Below, one piece after another: positions 1 through 7,210 of a stretch of DNA of 17,359 bases. The stretch's first letter is position 1, and each line of letters opens with the position of its first letter. Origin of the DNA: Rhodospirillaceae bacterium (GTDB taxonomy: Bacteria > Pseudomonadota > Alphaproteobacteria > UBA7985). The position numbers were made by a program, and so were the translations under genes. The stretch spans positions 1 through 17,359 of the forward strand of contig PAFB01000029.1 in the NCBI GenBank assembly GCA_002700865.1. Direction: 5' to 3'. The notes under the pieces are model-generated. The model worked only from the letters and a program-made list of their open reading frames with translations. It was not told where the DNA came from and made no database searches.

Positions 1-284
1 AGGACGTCTTGCAGCGATTCTTCGGCCGCAGCGCGGCCAACCATCGGATTTGCGCCAGCACCAAGGCCTTGTGTGGCCATGGTTCCCAGTCGCACACGAC
101 GGTCACTCAGCGACATTTCCAGCGCTTGAGCATCGGTATTCGCAACGGCAAACTCTACGCCTTGTAGATCTGCCTGAATCATATTGTTTACAGCATTCCC
201 GCCAGCGCCACCCACGCCGAGGACCAGGATGCGCGGCTTAAAGACCGACTTCTGATCCGGAACGCTCAATTTTAGAGCACACAT
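1..284 (-). CDS. ftsZ: Cell division protein FtsZ, N-terminal part (runs off left edge)
   Basis: This is the tubulin-like GTPase that polymerises into the cytokinetic ring. I translated it directly from the minus strand: 94 complete codons are present, and the rest, including the GTP-binding T4 loop, synergy loop and C-terminal tail, lies off the left edge. The protein begins MCALKLSVPDQ. It shows the glycine-rich nucleotide loop GVGGAGGNAVNNM (residues 23-35), then VANTDAQAL (47-55) and QGLGAGANP (72-80), all diagnostic of the FtsZ GTPase domain. The ATG at 284 is preceded by GGAGAA four bases upstream, a good ribosome site. The gene follows ftsA by 75 bp, and that gap holds a candidate promoter of its own. 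The identity is secure; completeness cannot be judged. Confidence 0.97.
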   Translation of the reverse strand, partial: MCALKLSVPDQKSVFKPRILVLGVGGAGGNAVNNMIQADLQGVEFAVANTDAQALEMSLSDRRVRLGTMATQGLGAGANPMVGRAAAEESLQDV

Positions 285-307
285 AAAATTCTCCATTAGT
301 ACCTTAT

Positions 308-348
308 GCGACTAAGTCGCCTATACTTTTTGGTCTCATTATTTTTAA
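308..348 (-). promoter_or_regulatory. Candidate ftsZ promoter with overlapping palindrome
   Basis: In the ftsA-ftsZ gap the minus strand reads TTAAAA (348-343), a 17-base spacer, then TATAGG (325-320). Each matches the sigma-70 consensus hexamer at four of six positions. A perfect inverted repeat, GCGACT-A-AGTCGC (308-320), begins at the last base of the -10 and covers the expected start site, where a repressor would bind. FtsZ commonly has its own promoter within dcw clusters. The assignment rests only on spacing and consensus match, so it is tentative. Confidence 0.35.
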
Positions 349-359
349 GGACAGTCGTT

Positions 360-1643
360 CTAAGCCGCCCTCTTTGAAAAAAGCCCACCCACCAACGGAA
401 GGGACTGAAACAAGGACTTCTGGGGCAGCGGCGCTGCGCCCATCGAGCCATACGATGCTTTGGTGCCTGCAGTGGCGGTGAAATGCGCCAGGCCCAAAGC
501 GGCGGACAGTTCAAACCCAACGCGCGACGCAGGCAATCCCTGCATCGTCCGTGGGCGTCCCATTCTGATTTGGCGATCGAGCGCCAAAGTTGCGTAGTCG
601 CGCAGACCGGTGAGGTTGGCTCCTCCACCGGTGAAAATCACGCGGCGACCCGCAAATTTACGAAGGTTCGTGTGTTCAAGGCGTTGTTTGACCATGCTCA
701 GCATCTCATCCAGACGCGGTTGCATGATGCTGACAACAAAAGACTTGGTGATGCGATCACTGCCAACCAGACCGCCGTTCAAGGCTTCCTGTGGCAGGCG
801 AATTTCGCGGTCATTGTCGGATGGATTGCTCAGCGCGGAACCGTAAAGCGTCTTGATCCGCTCCGCCGCTGCGATGTTGCAATTCAAGGCTGCGGCCAGA
901 TCGCGGGTCAGATGATCCGAGCCGATGGGCAGCGTTTCCAGATGCACTGCGCCGCCGCCGTTAAAGACCACCAGCGTCGAAACGGAGGCGCCAATCTCAA
1001 CCAGACATGCGCCCAGTTGCATTTCTTCTTCGGTCACGACCGCATAGTGACTGGCCAAACCACCCACCATCACGCCCCGGATTGTCAGGTGGCACTTGTC
1101 GATCGCGTCAAAGATGTTGTCTAGGCTGGACCGCGACAATGACAGCGCCAGCAGGCGAGAGCCCAGCCGCTCAGCCGTCATGCCCCGCGGGTCACTGATG
1201 CCGTGATTTCGGTCAACCCGGTAATCAACGGGCAGCGTGTGCAGGCGATGCATGGGGCGCACGCTCTCCTGCTCGAATGGCAGCTGCTGCTTGGCGTAGT
1301 TGATCAGTGCGCTGACGTGTGTGTCGTTCACGGCATGACCGCTGACGTCGATCTCCAGATCAACCAGTTGGCTACGCGGTTTACCGCCTGAGTAGGAGAC
1401 AAAGATATCTTCGATGGTCAGGCCAGCGGCTTCTTCGGCGTCCGTAACCGTCGCCAGAATAGCCTCTTGCGCCGCTTCCATATCCACAACTTCGCCGCCG
1501 CGGATCCCTCGGGAAGCACGGTGTCCTACGCCCAAAACCTTGGGGGAGCGGTGGTTGGTCGCGTTGATCACGAGGCATGTAATCTTTGACGAACCAACGT
1601 CTAAAGCCCCGTAAAATCCGCGATGTGAACGAAACGTCCGCAT
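360..1643 (-). CDS. ftsA: Cell division protein FtsA (membrane tether of FtsZ)
   Basis: This actin-like ATPase anchors FtsZ filaments to the inner membrane and recruits later divisome proteins. It is 427 residues long, close to the family norm. The phosphate-1 motif ALDVGSSKI (residues 13-21) and the adenosine motif VIFTGGGANLTG (335-346) are intact, and an actin-fold core fills the sequence. The C-terminus (about 408-427) carries SLPLVGGLFSKRAA, fitting the amphipathic membrane-targeting helix. The phosphate-2 segment is unusual: it reads VEIGASVST (215-223), where the family usually has an Asp followed by a glycine-rich GGGT-like stretch. The ATG at 1643 has only a weak AGG close upstream. 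The gene lies 129 bp after ftsQ and 75 bp before ftsZ, the usual ftsQ-ftsA-ftsZ order. Confidence 0.96.
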   Translation of the reverse strand: MRTFRSHRGFYGALDVGSSKITCLVINATNHRSPKVLGVGHRASRGIRGGEVVDMEAAQEAILATVTDAEEAAGLTIEDIFVSYSGGKPRSQLVDLEIDVSGHAVNDTHVSALINYAKQQLPFEQESVRPMHRLHTLPVDYRVDRNHGISDPRGMTAERLGSRLLALSLSRSSLDNIFDAIDKCHLTIRGVMVGGLASHYAVVTEEEMQLGACLVEIGASVSTLVVFNGGGAVHLETLPIGSDHLTRDLAAALNCNIAAAERIKTLYGSALSNPSDNDREIRLPQEALNGGLVGSDRITKSFVVSIMQPRLDEMLSMVKQRLEHTNLRKFAGRRVIFTGGGANLTGLRDYATLALDRQIRMGRPRTMQGLPASRVGFELSAALGLAHFTATAGTKASYGSMGAAPLPQKSLFQSLPLVGGLFSKRAA

Positions 1644-1669
1644 AGCCTGAAATGTTATCCATCAAATGG

Positions 1670-1687
1670 GCGTTCGAAATCGAACGC
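1670..1687. repeat. Perfect 8-bp-arm palindrome upstream of ftsA
   Basis: The sequence GCGTTCGA-AA-TCGAACGC lies 27 bp upstream of the ftsA start inside the 129-bp ftsQ-ftsA gap. As RNA it could form a seven-pair stem with an AAAT loop. It is not followed by a U-run on the minus strand, so it does not look like an intrinsic terminator. An operator or an mRNA processing structure is possible. A related copy, GTTCGGAATCG, occurs at 1731-1741. Confidence 0.5.
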
Positions 1688-1706
1688 TAGAAAGTGTTGA
1701 ATGCCC

Positions 1707-1726
1707 ACCCGCCAAAAACTGCGGGT
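1707..1726. repeat. Second inverted repeat in the ftsQ-ftsA gap
   Basis: ACCCGC (1707-1712) and GCGGGT (1721-1726) can pair across an eight-base loop. The minus-strand sequence after the stem is not T-rich, so this is at best a weak structural element in the ftsQ-ftsA spacer. The rest of this 129-bp spacer shows no gene. I see no clear CtrA box of the TTAA-N7-TTAA type. Confidence 0.3.
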
Positions 1727-1772
1727 TTCGGTTCGGAATCGCGCCTCAAAATATGGGGCACTCCCTTACACC

Positions 1773-2834
1773 CTATAATGTAAACGAATCTGTAGCAGGA
1801 GTTAAGTTATTTTCGCTACTATCCTGAAAAAAGGTGGAAACAGGAGTCTCTGTCGCGAACAAATCACGATCATTCTCTTCCGAGTCGTCACGTTTCCGCA
1901 CGATCATCCGGTCAGGAACCCGTAAATCAATATTCACTATGTCCCGGTTCAACAGGCCATAGCGCCCTTCGGCTTCGGATAGGCGGCGCAGGGCTAAATC
2001 AGCGTTGTCGCTGGGCAACTGCACCTTGATCCCCAACGTGAGGAACAGATCCCAGCGCCGGTCGCCCCGCCGCTCGGCGGCAACGACGTACTGACGGATA
2101 GAAGGAACGATGCTCAGCACAGACACCAAATCCGCCGCTGCGCCCGCTGCGCCGTCACCCGATACAACGGGCAGGTCAAGGAAGTCTGACGGTGACTGGT
2201 CAATGATAACCGCACCCTTGGTATCAATCACCTGATGCAGCTCGTTGTTTTGCCAAATTGCCATTGGGACGCGTTCAATCACGTTCACGGCGATGGTTTT
2301 GGGCAGGATGCGTTCAACTTCGGCATGGGCAACCCACGGCAGGCCTTCAATCCGCAGCTTTGCGTCTTGCGGATCTATGCCCAAGATTGGATCGCCATAG
2401 TAAGCGCCAACAGCGGCCACAATGTCTGATTCGCGGGTATAGCGGCGACCCGAGATGGAAAATTCTTCAATCCGCAGGCCGACAACGGCGCCAGCAACCT
2501 GAGCCGCGTGAGCGCCCCGTATGCCGGCTATATCCAGACGGCCACTGTACCAGCTCCACAGCGTCGCAGTCATGAACGCACCGGCGAGAAACATCGGTAC
2601 AGCCAAACGCAGGAAGCCAACCAGCCGACGCTGACGCGACTCACGATTCAGCCGCCGCCGACGCTGATCAAGCGCAGATTTCGGGTCTCTTTTGTTGTCC
2701 CGTGCGAATTCACCGGGGTCGTCGAAACTTCGGTCGCTTTGGCTAACCTTATGCGCCTCTTTCGAGGCTTCGACGTGTCCGTCTTTCCGCCAAAATCCAG
2801 TCAGGCGTCGCATGCCGCGTTTTCTACCATCCAT
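1773..2834 (-). CDS. ftsQ: Cell division protein FtsQ
   Basis: This bitopic inner-membrane divisome protein links the early Z-ring to FtsL and the FtsW-FtsI synthase. It is 353 residues if the ATG at 2834 is used. A long, highly charged cytoplasmic tail (about 1-70) is followed by one hydrophobic segment (about 71-97). A POTRA domain follows (about 119-190; begins LRIEEFSISG and includes GLPWVAHAEVER and ILPKTIAVNVIER), then the FtsQ beta domain. The extended charged N-terminus is common in alphaproteobacterial FtsQ. The start is uncertain: the ATG at 2834 overlaps ddl by 34 nt, while an in-frame ATG at 2813 overlaps by 13 nt, and neither has a clear Shine-Dalgarno sequence. Position between ddl and ftsA agrees with the family. 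Confidence 0.93.
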   Translation of the reverse strand: MDGRKRGMRRLTGFWRKDGHVEASKEAHKVSQSDRSFDDPGEFARDNKRDPKSALDQRRRRLNRESRQRRLVGFLRLAVPMFLAGAFMTATLWSWYSGRLDIAGIRGAHAAQVAGAVVGLRIEEFSISGRRYTRESDIVAAVGAYYGDPILGIDPQDAKLRIEGLPWVAHAEVERILPKTIAVNVIERVPMAIWQNNELHQVIDTKGAVIIDQSPSDFLDLPVVSGDGAAGAAADLVSVLSIVPSIRQYVVAAERRGDRRWDLFLTLGIKVQLPSDNADLALRRLSEAEGRYGLLNRDIVNIDLRVPDRMIVRKRDDSEENDRDLFATETPVSTFFQDSSENNLTPATDSFTL

Positions 2835-3724
2835 GCCACAAGGGCTTTAAAATCCATTCCCGTCGCTAAAGCTTGCTCCGGCAAAAGACTGAGCGGGGTC
2901 AGTCCTGGCTGTGTATTTACCTCAAGAATCGCGATTCGGCCAGAGTCGGGATCAAACCTGTAATCTGCCCGGCTCGCGCCCCGGCATCCCAAAGCCGCAT
3001 GCGCCCGTTCAGACCAGCGCATGAGTTGCTCGTGCATAATGGGTGAAAGATCGGGCGGATTGACCCGGTGCTCGGTCTCCGCGTCCGCGCTGTACTTGGC
3101 CTCGTAATCGTAAAATGCGGTTTTGGTTTTGAGTTCTGTAACGGCCAGCGCGCGGGGTTCTTCGTGCTTGGACTGCAGCACAGAAACGGTCAGTTCCCGA
3201 CCCGGCACAAACTCTTCAGCCATTAGCGCGCTGTAGGACTGCAGGCCGCTCAGATCCATCTCGTCCCCGGGCATCACGATCTTCACACCAACCGAGGAGC
3301 CTTCCTTGGCGGGTTTAATCACGTAGGGCCGGGGCAGGGGGTCGCCGGTGGCAAGGTCTTCAAGCGTCACGCTCACATCGTCAACGACCGGGATTCCAGC
3401 GGCGGCAAAAACCACTTTCGACAGCTGTTTGTCCATAGCCAGCGACGACGCCAACACGCCGGAATGCGTATAAGGGATGCGGGCAAAATTAAGGATGCCC
3501 TGAATGTTGCCGTCTTCGCCCCAGTTACCGTGCAGCGCGTTGAACACCACGTCCACGCCGCTGAGCGCGGCGGGTAGCGTGGTGCCGACGTCCCATCCGG
3601 GGTCAAAGGTCACAACGCGATAGCCACTGCTTTTCAAAGCCTCTTGCACCGGTTTCCCGCTGGCAAAGGATACTTCCCGCTCGGCCGATAACCCGCCTTG
3701 GAGGAGGAGAACCGTCTTGTTCAT
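2801..3724 (-). CDS. ddl: D-alanine--D-alanine ligase
   Basis: This ATP-grasp enzyme joins two D-alanines, giving the dipeptide that MurF adds to the peptidoglycan precursor. The 307 residues match the DdlB size class. Visible motifs are GGLSAEREVSF (10-20), the LHGNWGEDG loop (64-72), the KPAKEGSSVGV ATP-binding loop (137-147), EEFVPGRELTV (170-180), and the metal and substrate region RADYRFDP ending in EVNTQPGLTP (252-277). The ATG overlaps the murB stop as ATGA (3721-3724), implying translational coupling. At its 3' end it overlaps the start of ftsQ. The presence of ddl inside the dcw cluster is typical for proteobacteria. I write ddl rather than ddlB because paralogues elsewhere in the genome cannot be seen. 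Confidence 0.96.
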   Translation of the reverse strand: MNKTVLLLQGGLSAEREVSFASGKPVQEALKSSGYRVVTFDPGWDVGTTLPAALSGVDVVFNALHGNWGEDGNIQGILNFARIPYTHSGVLASSLAMDKQLSKVVFAAAGIPVVDDVSVTLEDLATGDPLPRPYVIKPAKEGSSVGVKIVMPGDEMDLSGLQSYSALMAEEFVPGRELTVSVLQSKHEEPRALAVTELKTKTAFYDYEAKYSADAETEHRVNPPDLSPIMHEQLMRWSERAHAALGCRGASRADYRFDPDSGRIAILEVNTQPGLTPLSLLPEQALATGMDFKALVAWMVENAACDA

Positions 3725-4680
3725 AGTCCCAGCACCTCCTCAGCAGTTTGGACCGGCTGGCCCGCCGCAAAATCACCCAAGCGCCGAATTTCCCAGTGGA
3801 GCAGGACGCCGCTGTTTTCATAGACGCGCGTCCGGACAGTCTCGCCCAGCGTTTCAATATCGGTCGCGGTGGCTTCCCCTGTGTTGATGAGAAAGTTGCA
3901 ATGCTTTTCAGAGACTTGCGCCCCGCCAATCCGCAGGCCTCGACACCCTGCGGCATCTACGTGCTTCCACGCTGAAGCGCCGTGCGGAGCATCGGCTGGG
4001 GGGTTCTTGAAGGTCGAACCGCCGGTTTTCTCGCGGATGGGTTGAGTGGCTTCTCGGGTTTCCTGCACGTGGGCGAGTTCGTCCTGCAATGCTGCAGCAT
4101 CGCCCGGCTCACACTCAAACGTCGCGGACAGAAAGGTCCAGTCGGCCGGTAAGGCGCAATGCCGGTAGCTCAGACCCAACTCATCAGCCGAAAGATCGTG
4201 GATCACGCCTTCGGGTGACAAAGCCTGTGCGGATACCAGATGCTGTCGGGTATCGCCGCCATGGGCACCGGCGTTCATGCGCAGAGCACCGCCGATTGTG
4301 CCCGGCACGCCAACATAGAAGCCAAGCCCCTTCAGCCCCGCGCGCGCCGCCGTCTTGGCGACTGTTGCATCCAGTGCAGCAGCACCGGCGACAACCCGCT
4401 GCCCGTCGATGGTAACCCGCCCGAATTCCTTGCCGCCCAAGCGGATCACCACCCCGGGAAATCCGCCATCGCGCAGAAGCGTGTTTGACCCAACGCCCAG
4501 AACGTAAACGGGGACCTCCGCAGGTTTTTGGGCAATGAAGTCGGCTAGATCGTCTGGGTCTGCGGGGCGATAGAACACCCGTGCCGGGCCGCCGACGCGA
4601 AACCAAGTCAGCGGGGCGATATCGTGGCTCTCACGATAGCTCCCGCGCACGGTTGGCAAGCGGTCAACGAGCGATGCCAT
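3721..4680 (-). CDS. murB: UDP-N-acetylenolpyruvoylglucosamine reductase (MurB)
   Basis: This cytoplasmic FAD- and NADPH-dependent enzyme reduces UDP-GlcNAc-enolpyruvate to UDP-MurNAc, completing the sugar on which the stem peptide is built. It has 319 residues, within the shorter type of MurB. FAD-binding signatures are TWFRVGGPA (25-33), LGVGSNTLLRDGGFPGVVI (61-79) and GVPGTIGGALRMNAGAHGG (124-142). The proton-donor serine lies in GGSTFKNP (Ser222), and the C-terminal glutamate in the GVLLHWEIRRLG segment (Glu297). The ATG at 4680 lies only 2 nt after the murC stop, with AGGG in the end of murC as a likely ribosome site. Its stop overlaps the ddl start by four bases. Confidence 0.97.
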   Translation of the reverse strand: MASLVDRLPTVRGSYRESHDIAPLTWFRVGGPARVFYRPADPDDLADFIAQKPAEVPVYVLGVGSNTLLRDGGFPGVVIRLGGKEFGRVTIDGQRVVAGAAALDATVAKTAARAGLKGLGFYVGVPGTIGGALRMNAGAHGGDTRQHLVSAQALSPEGVIHDLSADELGLSYRHCALPADWTFLSATFECEPGDAAALQDELAHVQETREATQPIREKTGGSTFKNPPADAPHGASAWKHVDAAGCRGLRIGGAQVSEKHCNFLINTGEATATDIETLGETVRTRVYENSGVLLHWEIRRLGDFAAGQPVQTAEEVLGL

Positions 4681-4682
4681 GA

Positions 4683-6122
4683 TCAGCCCTGTTCCAGTGC
4701 TTCAGGCAGGCCGTTCGCCCAAACGGTAATATTTCCGGCCCCCAGAAACACGACCAAATCACCCGGTTCAGCATTCTCACGAACCCATTGCGGCAAGTCG
4801 CCATTGTCGGCCAGGTGGCGGGCGTAACGGTGGCCACGAGACTGAATTCCAGCAACCAGCGCCTGTCCATCGATCCCGGGAATAGGCGCTTCACCAGCGG
4901 CAAACACGTCGGCGATATGGACCGTATCGGCTTCATTGAAACAGGTGCAAAAGTCTTCGAACAGGTCGTTTAGGCGCGTGAAGCGATGGGGTTGGTGAAT
5001 CGCGTGAATCTTGCCGCCCGTGCTCTGTACCCGCTGCCGTGCAGCGCGCAGTACGGCGGTGATCTCAACGGGATGGTGGCCATAGTCATCCACCACGGTA
5101 ACGTTGTTCCAGGCACCGGTGATGGTGAAGCGCCGCTTTACACCGCCAAAGCCTTCGAAACCCTTCTGAATCTCATCCGGTTCCACCCCCAACTCCAGCG
5201 CAACCGCAATCGCAGCGACGGCATTAGAAACATTGTGGTCACCAAACATGGGCAAGGTGATATCGGCAATCACGTGGCTGGCGCCTGAGATGCTCACTCG
5301 CTCGCTGACATGCACATCAAAAACCATCCCGACACCGTTGCTGCGCACGTTAACGGCGCGCAAGTCGGCTTGTGGGTTGAAGCCATAGGTCAGAACCCGG
5401 CGGTCTTCGACTTCCGGCAGCAGGCCTTGCACAGTCTCATCGTCGGTACAGGCTACGGCAAAGCCATAGAAGGGAATGTTGCCCATAAAGGCGCGGAAGG
5501 CTTCGTGCAGTGCTTCGACGCTGCCGTAGTGATCGAGGTGCTCCGGGTCGATATTGGTCACCACAGAAACCGTCGCGGGCAAGCGGGTAAAGGTGCCGTC
5601 ACTTTCGTCAGCCTCGGCCACCAGCCAGTCACCTTCGCCCAGACGGGCATTGGTGCCGTAAGCGTTAATGATCCCGCCGTTAATCACTGTTGGGTCTTTT
5701 CGGCCAGCATCCAGCAAGCAGGCGATAAGCGACGTGGTTGTCGTCTTGCCATGGGTACCGCCAACCGCGATGGCCCATTTCAGGCGCATCAGCTCACCCA
5801 GCATATCCGCCCGGCGAACCACGGGCAGCGACAGCGCGCGCGCTGCGACCAGTTCAGGATTGTCGGGCTTAATCGCCGATGAAACCACCAGAACAGCAGC
5901 GTCTTCAACATGCTCCGCCAAATGCCCGATTTTCACCTCGATGCCCAAATCGCGCAGCCGCTTGACGTTGGCGCTCTCGCCAATATCAGAGCCCTGGACC
6001 TGGTAGCCAAGGTTATTCAACACCTCGGCAATCCCCGACATACCGATACCGCCAATACCAACGAAGTGAAAAACCCCGGTATCCAGCGGCATATGTCGTA
6101 TTGAGCTGCTCAAAGGTGCCAT
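4683..6122 (-). CDS. murC: UDP-N-acetylmuramate--L-alanine ligase (MurC)
   Basis: This ATP-dependent Mur ligase adds L-alanine to UDP-MurNAc, the first step of stem-peptide assembly in the cytoplasm. It has 479 residues. The N-terminal UDP-binding glycine motif FVGIGGIGMSG (20-30) is followed by the P-loop GTHGKTTTT (122-130), EADESDGTF (170-178), NIDPEHLDHYG (190-200) and, in the C-terminal domain, VDDYGHHPVEI and HQPHRFTRL. All are typical of MurC. The ATG at 6122 is 5 nt after the murG stop and has AGGAG upstream at the end of murG. An internal ATG at 6092 (giving MPLDTGVFHFVG) also resembles family N-termini but lacks a ribosome site, so I prefer the longer form. Confidence 0.97.
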   Translation of the reverse strand: MAPLSSSIRHMPLDTGVFHFVGIGGIGMSGIAEVLNNLGYQVQGSDIGESANVKRLRDLGIEVKIGHLAEHVEDAAVLVVSSAIKPDNPELVAARALSLPVVRRADMLGELMRLKWAIAVGGTHGKTTTTSLIACLLDAGRKDPTVINGGIINAYGTNARLGEGDWLVAEADESDGTFTRLPATVSVVTNIDPEHLDHYGSVEALHEAFRAFMGNIPFYGFAVACTDDETVQGLLPEVEDRRVLTYGFNPQADLRAVNVRSNGVGMVFDVHVSERVSISGASHVIADITLPMFGDHNVSNAVAAIAVALELGVEPDEIQKGFEGFGGVKRRFTITGAWNNVTVVDDYGHHPVEITAVLRAARQRVQSTGGKIHAIHQPHRFTRLNDLFEDFCTCFNEADTVHIADVFAAGEAPIPGIDGQALVAGIQSRGHRYARHLADNGDLPQWVRENAEPGDLVVFLGAGNITVWANGLPEALEQG

Positions 6123-6127
6123 GGTGC

Positions 6128-7210
6128 TTAAATCTCCTGCTCGACCAAGGAGGCGAGCTGTTCCGCGGCTCCGAGAAGGGCCTGTTGCCGTGCCAGTGAC
6201 GCCATCGCCGACACCTGCGTGGGAGTATCGAGAATCTTTGTCAAATGCGAGGCAATTTTGGCCGCTGCATCGGAGCCTTCACGCACAAGCAGAGCCGCGC
6301 CGCTATCGGTCAACAAGCGGGCGTTTTTCGCCTGCTGGTCGTCCTTATGCAGTGCCAGCGGCACGAAGATCGCGGGCCGGCCTGCGGCGGCGATTTCATG
6401 AACCGTGGTAGCGCCGGAGCGGCTGATTACCAGATGCGCCGCTGCAAGCCGCTCGGGCATATCGGCAAAGAAGGGTGCGATTTCCAGACCACCCAGCGAG
6501 AGCGCTGATAGGCGGGTCTCTGCGGCGTCTCGGTTCTCATCGCGGATTTGGCTGACGAGATGAATGCGCGCGCGCTGCGTCGCTGACAGCTGTTCGAGCG
6601 CTTCTGGGATCAATCGCGCAAAGACCGCTGCGCCCTGTGAGCCGCCAAAAACCAGAATGTTCAAGCGATCCTCAAGGGCGGGAAAGGCGGTTTCACCAAC
6701 GGCAGCAATATCGGCCCGGATCGGATTGCCAACGACATGCAGCTTGGCGCGGGCGGCTTCGGGAACCCCTTCGACCTGCGGGAAAGCGGCTGTGATTTGC
6801 TTCGCGCCGCGTGACACAAGACTATTGGCGCGACCCATGACGCCATTCTGCTCATGCATCAGGGTCGGAATGTTCAGGTGCTGAGCGGCCAGCATAGGCG
6901 GCGCAGACGGGAAACCGCCAAAGCCGACAACCGCTTCAGGCCGCCAGCGGGCCAGATGATCGCGCGCTTGGAAATACCCGCGTCCCAGCCGCAGCAAGGC
7001 ACCAAAGCGCTTGTGCGGCGCGCCGGAGACCAGCCCACCAGCAGCGATGACTTCGATACTGTCCGTGTCAAAATCCGTGGCGTATTTTATCCCGCGTCCA
7101 TCTGTGATCAGGCGCAAGTCGTGGCCGCGGTCTCTGAGGCCGCGGGCCAAGGCCATAGCCGGGAACACATGACCGCCTGTACCACCAGCAGCCAGAACAA
7201 TCAGGCTCAT
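6128..7210 (-). CDS. murG: Lipid II synthase: UDP-GlcNAc:lipid I GlcNAc transferase (MurG)
   Basis: This GT-B glycosyltransferase on the cytoplasmic face of the membrane transfers GlcNAc from UDP-GlcNAc to lipid I, making lipid II. From the ATG at 7210 the protein has 360 residues. The first glycine-rich loop AAGGTGGHVFPA (7-18) lies at the very N-terminus, as in the family. Other signatures are GFGGFPSAPP (97-106), MHEQNGVMGRAN (118-129), VVGNPIR (159-165), FGGSQGA (188-194) and SRSGATTVHEIAAAGRPA (263-280) followed by PLALHKDDQQAKNA. The reading frame stays open 59 codons upstream, but that stretch lies inside ftsW and is not conserved MurG sequence. The start overlaps the ftsW stop as ATGA, implying coupled translation. 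Confidence 0.97.
   Translation of the reverse strand: MSLIVLAAGGTGGHVFPAMALARGLRDRGHDLRLITDGRGIKYATDFDTDSIEVIAAGGLVSGAPHKRFGALLRLGRGYFQARDHLARWRPEAVVGFGGFPSAPPMLAAQHLNIPTLMHEQNGVMGRANSLVSRGAKQITAAFPQVEGVPEAARAKLHVVGNPIRADIAAVGETAFPALEDRLNILVFGGSQGAAVFARLIPEALEQLSATQRARIHLVSQIRDENRDAAETRLSALSLGGLEIAPFFADMPERLAAAHLVISRSGATTVHEIAAAGRPAIFVPLALHKDDQQAKNARLLTDSGAALLVREGSDAAAKIASHLTKILDTPTQVSAMASLARQQALLGAAEQLASLVEQEI

Noticed and set aside
483..1124. A long plus-strand open frame opposite ftsA, and similar ones opposite murC, murE and rsmH.
   Set aside because: They are mirror frames of well-supported genes; none has recognisable motifs, ribosome sites or promoter context.
1774..1779. A perfect TATAAT on the plus strand at the end of ftsQ.
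   Set aside because: There is no credible -35 element about 17 bp upstream and no plus-strand gene downstream; it overlaps the ftsQ stop codon region.
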